Counted from the first letter of the stretch, positions 1 through 8,749 are shown. The stretch: 64,000 nt of DNA from Aeromonas bestiarum (GCF_000819745.1 NZ_CDDA01000015.1:154204-218203); one strand, 5' to 3'. The notes: generated from the letters alone by a model not told the origin. A program made the numbers and translations.

Positions 1-244
1 CGATCAGCAGCGCCGGCATCAGGTTGAAGATGATGCCGGCAGGCTCCGGGGTCACCTCCTGACGGCGCAGGAGCTTCCCGATATCCCGGTAATCCTGCAG
101 CAGGCCCGGCCCCTGACGGGAGTGCATTTTGGCCCGCAGCACCCGGTTGAAACCTGTGGCCAGCGGCGCCAGCGCCAGCATGGCGATGGCCTGGGTCAGG
201 GCGAGGGCAACCATGCCCCAGCTCGGCATTTCAAGAACAGGCAT
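1..244 (-). CDS. hyfC: Formate hydrogenlyase membrane subunit HyfC/HycD-like (5' part only)
   Basis: This is the N-terminal 81 codons of a NuoH-like proton-channel subunit that runs off the left edge of the window. Translation begins MPVLEMPSWGMVALALTQ and continues with an RQGPGLLQDYRDIGKLL stretch, the conserved quinone-site-proximal loop of the NuoH/HycD/HyfC family, followed by the start of a second membrane helix. The ATG lies one base after the hyfB stop, so the two are translationally coupled. The family anchors the hydrogenase arm of formate hydrogenlyase in the inner membrane. Whether this is FHL-1 (hyc) or FHL-2 (hyf) type cannot be decided from the part visible. Confidence 0.85.
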   Translation of the reverse strand, partial: MPVLEMPSWGMVALALTQAIAMLALAPLATGFNRVLRAKMHSRQGPGLLQDYRDIGKLLRRQEVTPEPAGIIFNLMPALLI

Positions 245-245
245 A

Positions 246-2129
246 TCAGACTCCTACAGCCATCAGGATAAAGAGCGCCAGCACCAGGCCGTGCAACAGC
301 CAGCCAGCGGCAGAGGGAGACGCGCTCACCCCGTGCAGGGCGGTGGCCAGATCAAGCTGTGGCTGTTTGCGATAGAGCGGGGCACAGAGTTGGCGCAGGG
401 TATGGGTGACACCACCGGAGGTGAGGCTCATGCGCTCCTCGTAGGCGTAACCGCAAGCCCAGGGGGTACCGGCGTGACGACGACCCAGCTTGGGCCCCTT
501 GAAAATGGCCACGACCAGCAGCGGGATGAGGAACAGCCCCAGCAGGGTGATGGCAATCACAGGCGGGGAGAGGATCGCCTGTGAGCTGCCCTGCGCCAGC
601 AGGGTCGCACCAGTGGCCACGCTCATCTGGCCCATGAGGTGAGAAGAGACGAGCGCTTGACCGTAGCCGCTGACAAAGGGGGCAATCCAGGGGGCGCCCA
701 GACCCAGCACCAGACAGACCGCTGCCAGCAGCAGGGTGCCTGCCACCATGGCATTGGGTACTTCGCGGGCCTGACTCGCTTTTTCGCTGCGCGGGGCGCC
801 GCAGAAGCAGATGCCATACACCTTGACGAAACACATCACCGCCATGGCGCCGGTCACTGCCAGCATTACTACCGCCAGCGGGGCAACGACAGAGGTGCCG
901 AGTTTGGTCATGGAGAGGAGCGCCTGATAGATAAACCACTCGCTGACAAAGCCGTTGAGGGGCGGCAGCGCCGAGATGGCCATGGCACCGATAAGGAACG
1001 CCAGCGCGGTCCAGGGCATCAGCTTGGCGAGGCCACCCATCTTGTCCATGTCACGGGTGTGGAGGCGGAACATCACAGATCCTGTGCCCATAAAGAGCAG
1101 GCTCTTGAAGATGGCGTGGTTGAGCAGGTGATAGAGGGCGCCGAGCAACCCCAGCACCACCAGCGCCGGTTGCTGGTTGGCGATGCCTATCATGCCGATC
1201 CCCATCCCCATCAGGATGATGCCGATGTTCTCCACCGTGTGGTAGGCGAGCAGCCGCTTGAGATCGTGCTCGGCCAGCGCAAACAGCACCCCGAGCACTG
1301 CCGAGCAGGCACCGAAGATCAGCACCATGTAGCCCCACCAGAGCTGGCTGGCGCCGAGAAAGTCGATGCTGACCCGCAAAATGCCGAACAGACCCAGCTT
1401 CACCATGACGCCGGACATCAGCGCCGAGATATGGGAGGGGGCGACGGGCTCGGCCACCGGCAACCAGCCGTGCAGGGGCACGAAACCGGCGCGCAGGCCA
1501 AAGCCGCAGAAGCTGAGCAGGAACACCAGAGAGGCCAAGCCGCCCGCTAGATGGTGCTCGCGCAGCGCGGCGAACTCCAGCGAACCGCTGTCGCGGCAGA
1601 GCAGCCAGAAGGCGATCAGCACCAGCGCCATGCCGATATGGTTCATCACCAGATAGAGGCGGCTCTGTTTGGCCGCGTCCGGGTTGGTCTTGACCAGCCA
1701 GTAGGTGGTGAGGGTCACCAGCTCGTAGCAGAGCAAGAAACCGAGCGCGTTGTCGGCCAGTACCATGCCCACCATGGCGAACAGGAAGAGGTTCATCAGC
1801 GCGCCGATGGCCACATCGCCCTTGCCCTGATATTCGCGAATATAGGCAAAGGAGTAGAGGGAGACAGCCAAGCCCACAAGCGTGATCACCAGCAGCATCA
1901 GGACTGACAGCATATCCAGATGGACCGAGCCCAGCAGCCAGAGCTGGCCGTCGATGGGGGCACCTTGGGCAAAGATCTGGATGGCGGCGACCAGACCCGC
2001 GAGCGAGCCCAGCAGGGCAAAGCCGCTATTGAGGCGGTTGGCAAGCCAGGGCTGCTTTTGCAGCAGCAGACCGGCGGCTGCGCCCAGCAAAAAGAGCAGG
2101 AGCGTGGCCATAACAAGGGGGGACAACAT
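246..2129 (-). CDS. hyfB: Formate hydrogenlyase / hydrogenase-4 subunit B (proton-pumping antiporter-like)
   Basis: A 627-residue, strongly hydrophobic protein of the NuoL/MrpA antiporter-like family with about 15 membrane helices. The family core is visible: a conserved glutamate in the LCYELVTLTTYWLV helix (around residue 135), the GWLPVAEPVAPSHISALMSG segment (around 220-240) and the LLAYHTVENIGIILMGMGIG helix (around 290-310). HycC (608) and HyfB (672) of E. coli bracket its length. It would couple electron flow to hydrogenase with ion translocation in the inner membrane. Its ATG overlaps the hyfA stop (TGATG), so hyfA-hyfB-hyfC form a tightly coupled operon. The hyf versus hyc symbol is a choice; the visible gene order fits both. 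Confidence 0.9.
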   Translation of the reverse strand: MLSPLVMATLLLFLLGAAAGLLLQKQPWLANRLNSGFALLGSLAGLVAAIQIFAQGAPIDGQLWLLGSVHLDMLSVLMLLVITLVGLAVSLYSFAYIREYQGKGDVAIGALMNLFLFAMVGMVLADNALGFLLCYELVTLTTYWLVKTNPDAAKQSRLYLVMNHIGMALVLIAFWLLCRDSGSLEFAALREHHLAGGLASLVFLLSFCGFGLRAGFVPLHGWLPVAEPVAPSHISALMSGVMVKLGLFGILRVSIDFLGASQLWWGYMVLIFGACSAVLGVLFALAEHDLKRLLAYHTVENIGIILMGMGIGMIGIANQQPALVVLGLLGALYHLLNHAIFKSLLFMGTGSVMFRLHTRDMDKMGGLAKLMPWTALAFLIGAMAISALPPLNGFVSEWFIYQALLSMTKLGTSVVAPLAVVMLAVTGAMAVMCFVKVYGICFCGAPRSEKASQAREVPNAMVAGTLLLAAVCLVLGLGAPWIAPFVSGYGQALVSSHLMGQMSVATGATLLAQGSSQAILSPPVIAITLLGLFLIPLLVVAIFKGPKLGRRHAGTPWACGYAYEERMSLTSGGVTHTLRQLCAPLYRKQPQLDLATALHGVSASPSAAGWLLHGLVLALFILMAVGV

Positions 2130-2824
2130 CAGCAGGATCCCTCAGTGATTGAAGCGTCGGGTGAAACAGGCGCAGCCGTGGCGGTCGAGCAAGACGCGGT
2201 TGCGCAAGCAGAGGCCGAGAATGCGGGGGCACCTTGTGGGTGAGCATTGGCCGCTTGCAGACGACGGTCGCGGGCGGCGTTGGCGCAGGCAGTGTCGTTG
2301 ACCATGCTCAGTGACTGGGAGGGGCAGGCCTCGATACAGGCGGGGCCTTCGGCGCGAAACTCGCAAAGGTCACATTTGACCGCAATGCTGCGCACGCCCG
2401 GCTCCCAGCTCAGCAGATCCTCGCCAAAGCAGCGCAGACTGGCGGAGGTGGAGGGATTGCTGGATCGGATGGAGCAGGGGATATAGGTGTCGTAGCTGTT
2501 GGCCATGGCCACCGGACGGCTGCCACCGCTCTGGATTGCACCGAACGGGCAGGCCACGGCGCACAGGTTGCAGCCGATGCAGAGCGACTCGTTGAGCTGC
2601 ACGTAATCGCCGGTCTGGCGAATTGCTTCGACCGGGCACACCTTGATGCAGGGGGCATCGTCACAGTGACGGCACTGAACCGGCATGGTCGCCTGCTCGT
2701 GTCGCATAACGGTTAATCGGGGGGCTTGCTGCAAACCTTGCGCCTTGTGAACCGTGCTGCAGGCCGCCATACAGGTGCCACAGCCGATACACAGCTTGGG
2801 GTCAGCGATAACGAAGCGGTTCAT
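2129..2824 (-). CDS. hyfA: Formate hydrogenlyase ferredoxin-like electron carrier HyfA/HycB
   Basis: A 231-residue polyferredoxin. Four [4Fe-4S] motifs are readable: CIGCGTCMAAC near residue 12, CRHCDDAPCIKVCP near 51, CIGCNLCAVACP near 82, and CDLCEFRAEGPACIEACP near 150. This is the HycB/HyfA/HydN pattern, a soluble subunit that passes electrons from formate dehydrogenase H to the hydrogenase. The C-terminal 45 residues, rich in Ala, Ser and Cys, are not family-conserved. It is first in the operon, and a -24/-12 promoter lies about 45 bases upstream. It resembles HydN encoded at 8000, which is read in the opposite direction. Confidence 0.92.
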   Translation of the reverse strand: MNRFVIADPKLCIGCGTCMAACSTVHKAQGLQQAPRLTVMRHEQATMPVQCRHCDDAPCIKVCPVEAIRQTGDYVQLNESLCIGCNLCAVACPFGAIQSGGSRPVAMANSYDTYIPCSIRSSNPSTSASLRCFGEDLLSWEPGVRSIAVKCDLCEFRAEGPACIEACPSQSLSMVNDTACANAARDRRLQAANAHPQGAPAFSASACATASCSTATAAPVSPDASITEGSC

Positions 2825-2869
2825 AGCCTACCTTGTCGTGTCGCGAACGGAGAGAATAGGGGCAGGATG

Positions 2870-2885
2870 GCAAAATGCGGGCCAA
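2870..2885 (-). promoter_or_regulatory. Sigma-54 (-24/-12) promoter of hyfABC
   Basis: Read on the minus strand the site is TTGGCCCGCATTTTGC. It has the invariant GG and GC exactly ten bases apart and close agreement with the consensus TTGGCACGnnnnTTGC. It sits about 46 bases before the hyfA ATG. A FhlA-type sigma-54 activator is encoded at 11739 in the same window, which makes formate-dependent activation the natural reading. Confidence 0.8.
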
Positions 2886-2979
2886 ATCTGAGGTGATGCC
2901 AAAAATGAGTTTAAGATACTGTTTTTAAATGGTTTTAATTTTAATGTCGAGCCATGGCGAGGACGCGGCACAGTGTCTA

Positions 2980-3029
2980 AGTGTGACGTTCGTCACTTGT
3001 GACGAAGGGCGGGAGAGGCTTCGTCACCT
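2980..3029. promoter_or_regulatory. Candidate upstream activator sites for FhlA before hyfA
   Basis: About 100-150 bases upstream of the sigma-54 promoter there is a perfect inverted repeat, GTGACG-TT-CGTCAC (2982-2995). It is followed at once by TTGTGACGAA and then, near 3020, by another TTCGTCAC. A related string (CTCGTCACTTTTGTCGTG, near 7731) occurs upstream of hydN. Spacing and clustering fit enhancer sites for a sigma-54 activator. The assignment to FhlA is inference. Confidence 0.45.
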
Positions 3030-3116
3030 CGGAAAAACAGTGCCGACAGGGAGCAATGCGGAGTCGTAATGAAGGGCGGAAGGGTTATTCGTTTGCGATA
3101 GGGAATGGGGTACAAA

Positions 3117-3402
3117 AAACGAAATGAATTGCACCGTTTGCAGCCATATGGTCGTCGTGGCGTGCTCCCTTCTCCCCTCGCGGGAGAAGGGTTGGGGATG
3201 AGGGGGAAAGTAAGCATATGGTGCGCGGTGCACTGTGCTTGTTGCACCCTACGGCTGTTGTGAGAGGGGGCGGTATAGCCGTAAGTGAGCAGGTTCGATT
3301 AGGTGTAGGGTGCAAAGAACGAAGTGAATTGCACCGTTTAGCCATATGGTCGCCGTGCTTTGCACCCTTCTCCCCTCGCGGGAGAAGGGCTGGGGATGAG
3401 GG
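3117..3402. repeat. Pair of imperfect direct repeats with a 25-base hairpin core (MITE/REP-like)
   Basis: Two copies, about 3117-3211 and 3318-3402, share the core GAATTGCACCGTTT, then CCATATGGTCG, then the hairpin CCCTTCTCCCC-TCG-CGGGAGAAGGG (3167-3191 and 3365-3389), then GGGGATGAGGGGG. Between them lie TGCACCCTACGGCTG (from about 3243) and, in the opposite sense, GTGTAGGGTGCAAAG (from about 3303), which look like inverted ends of a small non-coding element. No ORF in this stretch (2886-3480) looks real. Similar debris occurs at 5795-5875. Confidence 0.6.
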
Positions 3403-3427
3403 GGCCGGTAATTGGGGTTAACGGCAA

Positions 3428-3459
3428 AGAGAGAGGGAGGCCAAAGCCTCCCTCTCTCT
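3428..3459 (-). terminator. Terminator-like hairpin downstream of kup
   Basis: A perfect 14-base stem (AGAGAGAGGGAGGC paired with GCCTCCCTCTCTCT) with a 4-base loop lies 30 bases past the kup stop. On the minus strand it is followed only by a short TTTG run, so termination may be imperfect. Confidence 0.6.
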
Positions 3460-3490
3460 TGCTGGCGTTCTTTATGCCCTCAGAACGCCA

Positions 3491-5359
3491 TCAGATATCC
3501 ACCTGTGAGCCCAGCTCTATCACCCGGTTGGGCGGGATCTCGAACTGATCCGGTGCGCGCAGGGCGTTGCGCTGCAGCAGCATAAACAGCTTGCCGCGCA
3601 GATAGAGGTACCAGGGGCGCTCCTTCATGATCAATGACTCGTGGGCCATGAAGAACGAGGTTTCCATCATGCGGCAGCTCAGCCCCTCCGCGTTGCAGCG
3701 GTGGAAGATCTCCTCCATGTTGGGGGTCTCGCGCCAGCCGTAGCTGGCCACCACCCGCCAGAAGGTGGGGGAGAGCTGCTCGATGTAGACCCGGCGCACG
3801 TTGTGGACGTAGGGCACATCCTCCACCCGCAGGGTGAGCAGGATGATCCGCTCGTGCAGCACCTTGTTGTGCTTGAGGTTGTGGAGCAGCGCATGGGGGA
3901 TCACATTGACCACCCGCGACATATAGACGGCTGTGCCCGCTACCCGGGTCGGCGGGGATTTTTCCAGCGAGGCGATCATGGGCTCGAGCGAATTGCCGTG
4001 CTCGTTCAGGCGGCGAATGAGCTGAAAACGCTCGCTCTTCCAGCTGGTCATCAGAGTGAACATCACCGCGCCCAGGGTGAGCGGCAGCCAGCCACCGGAG
4101 AAGATCTTGCCCAGGTTGGCGGCAAACAGCGGCACGTCGATGGCCAGCAGCAGGGCGAACAGGGCAGCCACCAGATAGGTGGGCCAGCGCCAGCTGTTCT
4201 TGGCCACGGAGCAGAAAAGGATGGAGGTGAGCACCATGGTGCCGGTGACGGCGATGCCGTAGGCCGCTGCCAGATTGCTGGAGTGCTCGAAGCTCATGAT
4301 GACGATCACCACTGAGATATAGAGCATCCAGTTGATGACGGGAATATAGATCTGGCCAGACTCCTGCTCGGAGGTGTGGACGATGCGGATGGGTGAGAGA
4401 TAACCGAGCCGCACCGCCTGCCGGGTGAGGGAGAAGACCCCGGAGATCACCGCCTGGGAGGCGATGACGGTCGCCATGGTCGCCAGCACCAGCAGCGGCA
4501 GCAGCGCCCATTTTGGGGCGAGCAGGAAGAAGGGGTTGGCGATGGCCGCCGGGTTGCCCAGCAGCAGGGCCCCCTGGCCGAAGTAGTTGAGCACAAGCGA
4601 CGGCAGCACCACCACAAACCAGGCGAGCCGGATCGGGTTCTTGCCAAAGTGGCCCATGTCGGCGTAGAGCGCCTCCACCCCTGTGATGGCCAGCACCACG
4701 GCGCCGAGGGCAAAGAAGGACGTGGTCTGGTACTCGGCGAAGAAGCGCAGCGCCCAGATGGGGTTCAGCGCCCCCAGCACCTCGGGATTCTGGATGATGC
4801 TGCGCAGTCCCAGCACGGCCAGAGTCAGAAACCAGGTGAGCATGATGGGGGCAAACAGCTTGCCCACCATGGCGGTGCCATGTTTTTGAATGGCAAACAG
4901 CAGGGTCAGCACCAGCACGGAGAGCGGCACTATATAGGGGTCGAGGGAGGGGGCCATCAGGCTCAAGCCCTCGATGGCCGACATCACCGACATGGCCGGG
5001 GTGATCACCACCTCGCCATAGAAGAAGCTGCCGCCAATCAGCCCCAGGATGATCAGCACAGGCGTCCAGCGGGGAGAGGCGTTGCGGGTGGCCAGCGACA
5101 TCAGGGTGAGAATGCCCCCTTCACCGGCGTTGTCGGCCCGCATCACGAAGGAGAGGTACTTGACCGAGACCACCAGGATCAGCAGCCAGAAGATGAGGGA
5201 GAGAAATCCCAGGATGGCGGCGGGTTCGGCACCGATCCCGAATTGACCCGACAGGCACTCACGCAGGGTATAGAGGGGGCTGGTGCCGATATCACCATAG
5301 ACCACGCCAATCGCCGCCAGCGTGACGCCGGACAGGGCTTGTTTGTTATCACAGCTCAT
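3491..5359 (-). CDS. kup: Low-affinity potassium transporter Kup
   Basis: A 622-residue inner-membrane potassium/proton symporter, the same length as E. coli Kup. It opens with [20 protein letters not shown], the signature first helix of the KUP/HAK/KT family ([14 protein letters not shown]). It carries [14 protein letters not shown] (around residue 76), the [12 protein letters not shown] segment and about 12 helices in the first 430 residues. A cytoplasmic domain with [19 protein letters not shown] follows. It is monocistronic, bracketed by the repeat pair on one side and an AT-rich patch on the other. It interrupts two halves of a formate hydrogenlyase locus and has no functional link to it that I can see. 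Confidence 0.95.
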   Translation of the reverse strand: MSCDNKQALSGVTLAAIGVVYGDIGTSPLYTLRECLSGQFGIGAEPAAILGFLSLIFWLLILVVSVKYLSFVMRADNAGEGGILTLMSLATRNASPRWTPVLIILGLIGGSFFYGEVVITPAMSVMSAIEGLSLMAPSLDPYIVPLSVLVLTLLFAIQKHGTAMVGKLFAPIMLTWFLTLAVLGLRSIIQNPEVLGALNPIWALRFFAEYQTTSFFALGAVVLAITGVEALYADMGHFGKNPIRLAWFVVVLPSLVLNYFGQGALLLGNPAAIANPFFLLAPKWALLPLLVLATMATVIASQAVISGVFSLTRQAVRLGYLSPIRIVHTSEQESGQIYIPVINWMLYISVVIVIMSFEHSSNLAAAYGIAVTGTMVLTSILFCSVAKNSWRWPTYLVAALFALLLAIDVPLFAANLGKIFSGGWLPLTLGAVMFTLMTSWKSERFQLIRRLNEHGNSLEPMIASLEKSPPTRVAGTAVYMSRVVNVIPHALLHNLKHNKVLHERIILLTLRVEDVPYVHNVRRVYIEQLSPTFWRVVASYGWRETPNMEEIFHRCNAEGLSCRMMETSFFMAHESLIMKERPWYLYLRGKLFMLLQRNALRAPDQFEIPPNRVIELGSQVDI

Positions 5360-5579
5360 GAGGTTATCTTGTTACACGTTTGCCAAAGCACAAGGGCCCG
5401 AACGCTCAGGAAAACCCTGGTATTCAATCGGGATAGCATTAAGAAATTGCGATGGGAAAGGGAGTTAACTGGATATAAAGGGGCTCATTATGGGACACAG
5501 TCTGTTCATCTGCCGTTAAGCGTATGATGACACACACTCTGTGGGATCATGCTCTGGTATAAATAATCAAAAGGGGCTT

Positions 5580-5702
5580 TTGAACGAAATTATTAATTAT
5601 CCATTGATTGAAATAACCCGTCGGGATGCGTACAAGCGTTTGTTTTCTCTGAGTATCCATGTTGGTCAGAGTTTTCAATCAGGTTGGTTGAAAAATAAAC
5701 GA
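5580..5702 (+). other. Possible small ORF or gene remnant (about 40 codons)
   Basis: Within the 580 bases between kup and the AT-rich pair, a reading frame from TTG at 5580 to TAA at 5702 gives a protein-like sequence containing INYPLIEITRRDAYKRLFSL. AAGGGG lies just upstream but only three bases from the TTG, which is too close for a normal ribosome site. The composition looks coding, but the length and poor start suggest the tail of a deleted gene. I do not recognise the family. The remainder of 5360-5940 shows no other credible gene. Confidence 0.25.
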
Positions 5703-5794
5703 TAAAATGCTGACCAATAAATTGATGCAGAGGTGGGTAAAGAGGACAGAGTTGGGTGGCAATGGAGTCTTTTTTGTCAGGTGGGAAAAGGTAG

Positions 5795-5875
5795 GGGGCA
5801 ATGGACAAAGTGAATTGCATCACTAATTAAAAGATGAAAGAAGTGCAATGTGCTGCGCTTACCGTACCCTACGAC
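5795..5875. repeat. Degenerate fragment related to the 3.1-3.4 kb repeat
   Basis: The stretch contains AAAGTGAATTGCATC and then GTGCAATGTGCTGCGCTTACC followed by GTACCCTACG. These resemble the GAAGTGAATTGCACC and TGCACCCTACGG words of the repeat pair at 3117-3402. It flanks the left side of the AT-rich two-gene patch, so it could mark an old insertion boundary. Confidence 0.35.
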
Positions 5876-5940
5876 ACTAATAACAGTTCTCAATGGGGGA
5901 GCATCCTACAGTTCGTTTTGCATATCAGGCTTGGTCGATT

Positions 5941-6528
5941 TTATCGATTGCCATTATATGCTACATCTGATTTATCTATGCCAATATCTCGTCTCATGGC
6001 ATTTGTTAAATATAATGTCTTCGTTCTTATTATCTCCCAATTTGTTGTTTCTCCATCAAATACGATAGCCAACAAGTGATCTATAAATGCATCATTAGCA
6101 TCCATGACTTCTTGCGGTGCGATCATTGCAAGATAACCATATATTTTCAGTCTTTCTGTTTCAAAATTTTCTTTTTCTTCAGGAGATAATTCTCTTTTAT
6201 GTTGCAATACAATCATCTCAACTTTGGCCAGCATTATTGCTACGAGATCAATCGTGGCCCTATAAATAACCAATTTATCACTATGTTCTCTGAGGTGAGT
6301 TTGTTTATAAATTTCCAAATCATTATTTAATTCTGCCAAATGTAGCTGGTTTTCTTTTTGTAGCTGGATTCTTAGACGCTCTAATTTTTGTTCATGATTG
6401 GCACTTTCTGTCGCCATAAGACGATCGGCCCATATTTTCCCTAAATAATTTGACAGGCCAAGAATAATTGCCCCACTACCACCCAAAGATGCAATAATGG
6501 TTGCACCAATTGATAAGTATTCACTCAT
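5941..6528 (-). CDS. Unknown membrane-anchored coiled-coil protein (195 aa)
   Basis: I do not recognise a characterised family. Visible features are one hydrophobic segment near the N-terminus (about residues 6-30, IGATIIASLGGSGAIILGLS), then a charged coiled-coil-like region (about 45-85, with HEQKLERLRIQLQKENQLHLAEL). A mostly helical C-terminal half follows. An AGGG eight bases before the ATG supports the start. It is clearly richer in A+T than its neighbours and has matching codon choice, indicating recent acquisition. It lies 84 bases downstream of the 205-aa gene on the same strand, so the two are probably one transcript. A small membrane-tethered sensor or scaffold is possible, but that is speculation. 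Confidence 0.75.
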   Translation of the reverse strand: MSEYLSIGATIIASLGGSGAIILGLSNYLGKIWADRLMATESANHEQKLERLRIQLQKENQLHLAELNNDLEIYKQTHLREHSDKLVIYRATIDLVAIMLAKVEMIVLQHKRELSPEEKENFETERLKIYGYLAMIAPQEVMDANDAFIDHLLAIVFDGETTNWEIIRTKTLYLTNAMRRDIGIDKSDVAYNGNR

Positions 6529-6612
6529 ATCAATAATCCCTATATAATTAATAATGACTTCTATTGTTTACAGTCAATATCTACAAGGCTCCATATATTT
6601 CTATCAAAGGTT

Positions 6613-7230
6613 TTATAAATTGTGCTCTTTTTTATACAGGAATGGCAAAGTGACGGCAAAGGTAATTGAATCATCTCCAAAAACTTTTTTACCGTTGTAG
6701 CTAGCGACATAGCGTTTTAGAAACATATATGCTTCTTCATTATATGGGTCACTATCATCCTGCTTGTGAGTTTTTAATAAATCCTCTGCGTACTCAACAG
6801 CGTCAAAAGTGTTTCTTTTACCGGTGGTTATTGATAAAAGATAGCCGTTTATAATTTTATCCATGTAGTAATTAAGTTTGTTTATGACTGCTATTGTTTT
6901 TGCTTCACCTAACTTAGAGTTAACGGTTTTTAACTCACTCTCTTTTTCTTTTATCAAAAAGCTAAGTTTAGATTCTTGAACGTTCAGCGAAGCAATCGAT
7001 TTTTGATGCTCGATAATTTTACCGTTTAAGCCTTTTATTTGGTTGGTTAATTCATTTTTTGTAGAGACAAGAGATTGGTTTTCAATTTTTGCTTGTTGTA
7101 ACTCTTTTTCTTTCTCAAATACAGGGTGAATAGTGCTGAAATATGCCCATACACCAAAGCCTAAACTTAGGATCGTTGATATTTTAACCATGTGTTCCAG
7201 AAAACCATCGTCCTGCTTATACAGTTTCAC
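6613..7230 (-). CDS. Unknown membrane protein with long coiled coil (205 aa)
   Basis: The start is GTG at 7228-7230, supported by GGAGG six bases upstream. There is a single membrane helix at about residues 14-32 (VKISTILSLGFGVWAYFS). A coiled coil follows over about 37-115, with many Lys, Glu and Gln heptads such as LVSTKNELTNQIKGLNGKI. A globular C-terminal part of about 90 residues ends the protein. No enzyme motif is visible and I do not recognise the family. It is AT-rich and shares the one-helix-plus-coil design with the 195-aa protein downstream, which suggests a two-component membrane complex. Together they look like a small acquired cassette between kup and hydN. Confidence 0.75.
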   Translation of the reverse strand: MKLYKQDDGFLEHMVKISTILSLGFGVWAYFSTIHPVFEKEKELQQAKIENQSLVSTKNELTNQIKGLNGKIIEHQKSIASLNVQESKLSFLIKEKESELKTVNSKLGEAKTIAVINKLNYYMDKIINGYLLSITTGKRNTFDAVEYAEDLLKTHKQDDSDPYNEEAYMFLKRYVASYNGKKVFGDDSITFAVTLPFLYKKEHNL

Positions 7231-7999
7231 TGACTCCCTCCATATTTGTAATTGTCAGGTTAAAAAATTATTTATCTGGCTAGAGAATTTATTTTTCCAT
7301 CCTCACTCATTTCCTAAGTGTCAGAGTCCACTTTTGCTTTTTTTTAATCAATTCTATTAATTTCCTATCTGCATGGTAACGCACTTCAACGAAGCGTTGC
7401 CAAGTGGCACATATTAACCGGAGGGATAGAAAACTGAAGGGGTAGGGGCCTAAAACCTGCTCTGGCTCAACAAATCAGTCATTAAACGACCTATTTTTGT
7501 TCGGTTTTACTTGGTGATGGCTTGCTGGCTTGATAGAAAAATCAAGCCACTTGCCGCAGCTCCAAGCTGCTTTTGCGTACTGCGCATCCCATTTTTAGCC
7601 CTTGGCATCGCTTGTCTCCCCGGATGTTGTCCCTCCGCTTGTCTGGTTTATGGTGCCCGATCCGTGCTCCAAACCCCTTTGAATGACTCTGTTACGCGGT
7701 TGGGGCAGGGGCCTGTCAGCCGGTGTCGAGCTCGTCACTTTTGTCGTGTCGATCACAGTTCGGCGAAGCTGTCGTCATCGTCATCGGCTTGAAAGTCGTC
7801 GTCTATGTTTCTTATTACCCCTTTATTTTCAGCTAGTTGCGAACTTTATTTGGCCCATCCCCGCTTTTGGTCTGATAAATGCTTTGTGGGTGAGCCGGCT
7901 GCGTCGTCGATGTGAGAGTGTGCGCCCCTGAGGCGATGACACTTGGGCACGCCGGACGATGCCAGTACGGCAGTAACGAAACATTTAGGATCCCTCTCT
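7231..7999. other. Long non-coding stretch upstream of hydN
   Basis: No credible gene is seen in these 770 bases. It includes an AT-rich promoter zone for the 205-aa gene (7231-7380), an imperfect hairpin around 7375-7401, a perfect 9-base-stem hairpin (TGGCTTGAT / ATCAAGCCA, 7526-7549), TCGTCAC-type words near 7731-7755 resembling those upstream of hyfA, and a possible -24/-12 promoter near 7867. The length suits a regulatory region with distant activator sites. Confidence 0.5.
7867..7883 (+). promoter_or_regulatory. Candidate sigma-54 promoter for hydN-fdhF
   Basis: TTGGTCTGATAAATGCT has GG and GC ten bases apart as sigma-54 requires, but the rest of the match is modest. It lies about 115 bases before the hydN ATG. 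The T-rich DNA at 7810-7830 could bind IHF. A competing site with the sequence TTGGCCC near 7850 has a nine-base spacer and is less likely. Confidence 0.35.
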
Positions 8000-8614
8000 A
8001 TGAACAGCTTCGTGATTGCAGATCCCAGTCTTTGTATTGGGTGTCGTACCTGTGAGGTGGCCTGCGCCGTGTCACACCAGTCAACGTCCTGCGCGGGTAC
8101 CGTTGAGCGGGAGGGCGGCCTGCGTCTTGCCATCGAGGATGGACATCTGGTCTCCAAGGACAGCTATTTCCAGCCGCGCCTCAAGGTGATCGTCGGCAGC
8201 AAGGTGACCACGCCTGTGCTCTGCCGCCAGTGTGAAGACAAGCCGTGTGCCCTGGCCTGCCCCAACAATGCCATTGTCAGCGAGGATGGTTGCGTCAAGG
8301 TGCTGCAGGCGCGCTGCATCGGCTGCAAATCCTGCGTGGTGGCCTGTCCTTACGGTGCCATGGCGGTGGTGGTGAAAGAGGTGGCGCCCGCTGCCGATGC
8401 GCTGTTCAAGCGCCCGCAGACCAAGGCGCAAGCCTTGAAGTGCGATCTCTGCCGTCACCGTGAAGCGGGCCCGGCCTGTGTCGAGGTGTGCCCGACCCAG
8501 GCGCTGCGCTTGGTGACCCCGGAGTCGCTGGGCGAACTGAACCGCCAGAAGCAGTTGGCCAGTGCCGAGGCGATGGCGGCCTGCCAGCGCCAGCCGGTCT
8601 TGGCACAGGGGTAA
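8000..8614 (+). CDS. hydN: Electron transport protein HydN (formate dehydrogenase H-linked ferredoxin)
   Basis: A 204-residue polyferredoxin beginning MNSFVIADPSLCIGCRTCEV. An in-frame upstream extension to 7943 exists, but AGGA before 8000 and family alignment favour this ATG. The four [4Fe-4S] motifs are CIGCRTCEVAC (about 12), CRQCEDKPCALACP (about 76), CIGCKSCVVACP (about 107) and CDLCRHREAGPACVEVCP (about 148). HydN is known to be needed for full formate dehydrogenase H activity and is typically near fdhF. Here fdhF follows on the same strand after 135 bases. It closely resembles HyfA at 2129-2824 and may be its paralogue. Confidence 0.92.
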   Translation: MNSFVIADPSLCIGCRTCEVACAVSHQSTSCAGTVEREGGLRLAIEDGHLVSKDSYFQPRLKVIVGSKVTTPVLCRQCEDKPCALACPNNAIVSEDGCVKVLQARCIGCKSCVVACPYGAMAVVVKEVAPAADALFKRPQTKAQALKCDLCRHREAGPACVEVCPTQALRLVTPESLGELNRQKQLASAEAMAACQRQPVLAQG

Positions 8615-8749
8615 TGCATTGGATGGCGTGCGCAGGCCCTTGCTGGCCGCCGCTTGCGCCTCTGTGCGCTCTACCCCTGGCAAGCCATTTTCGTTGAAGG
8701 CCTTTTATCGTTAACAGCCTTTTACCGTTAACAAACAAGAGTGTGAGTC

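Noticed and set aside
2993..3345. Small ORFs (84-89 codons) in the repeat region
   Set aside because: They read through the repeats and hairpins, lack ribosome sites and have no protein-like features.
5593..5823. A 76-codon minus-strand ORF between kup and the AT-rich pair
   Set aside because: No ribosome site, unconvincing composition, and it overlaps a more protein-like plus-strand frame and repeat debris.
7526..7549. Perfect hairpin as a terminator or riboswitch
   Set aside because: No T-run follows on either strand, no gene ends nearby, and no riboswitch core sequence is visible.
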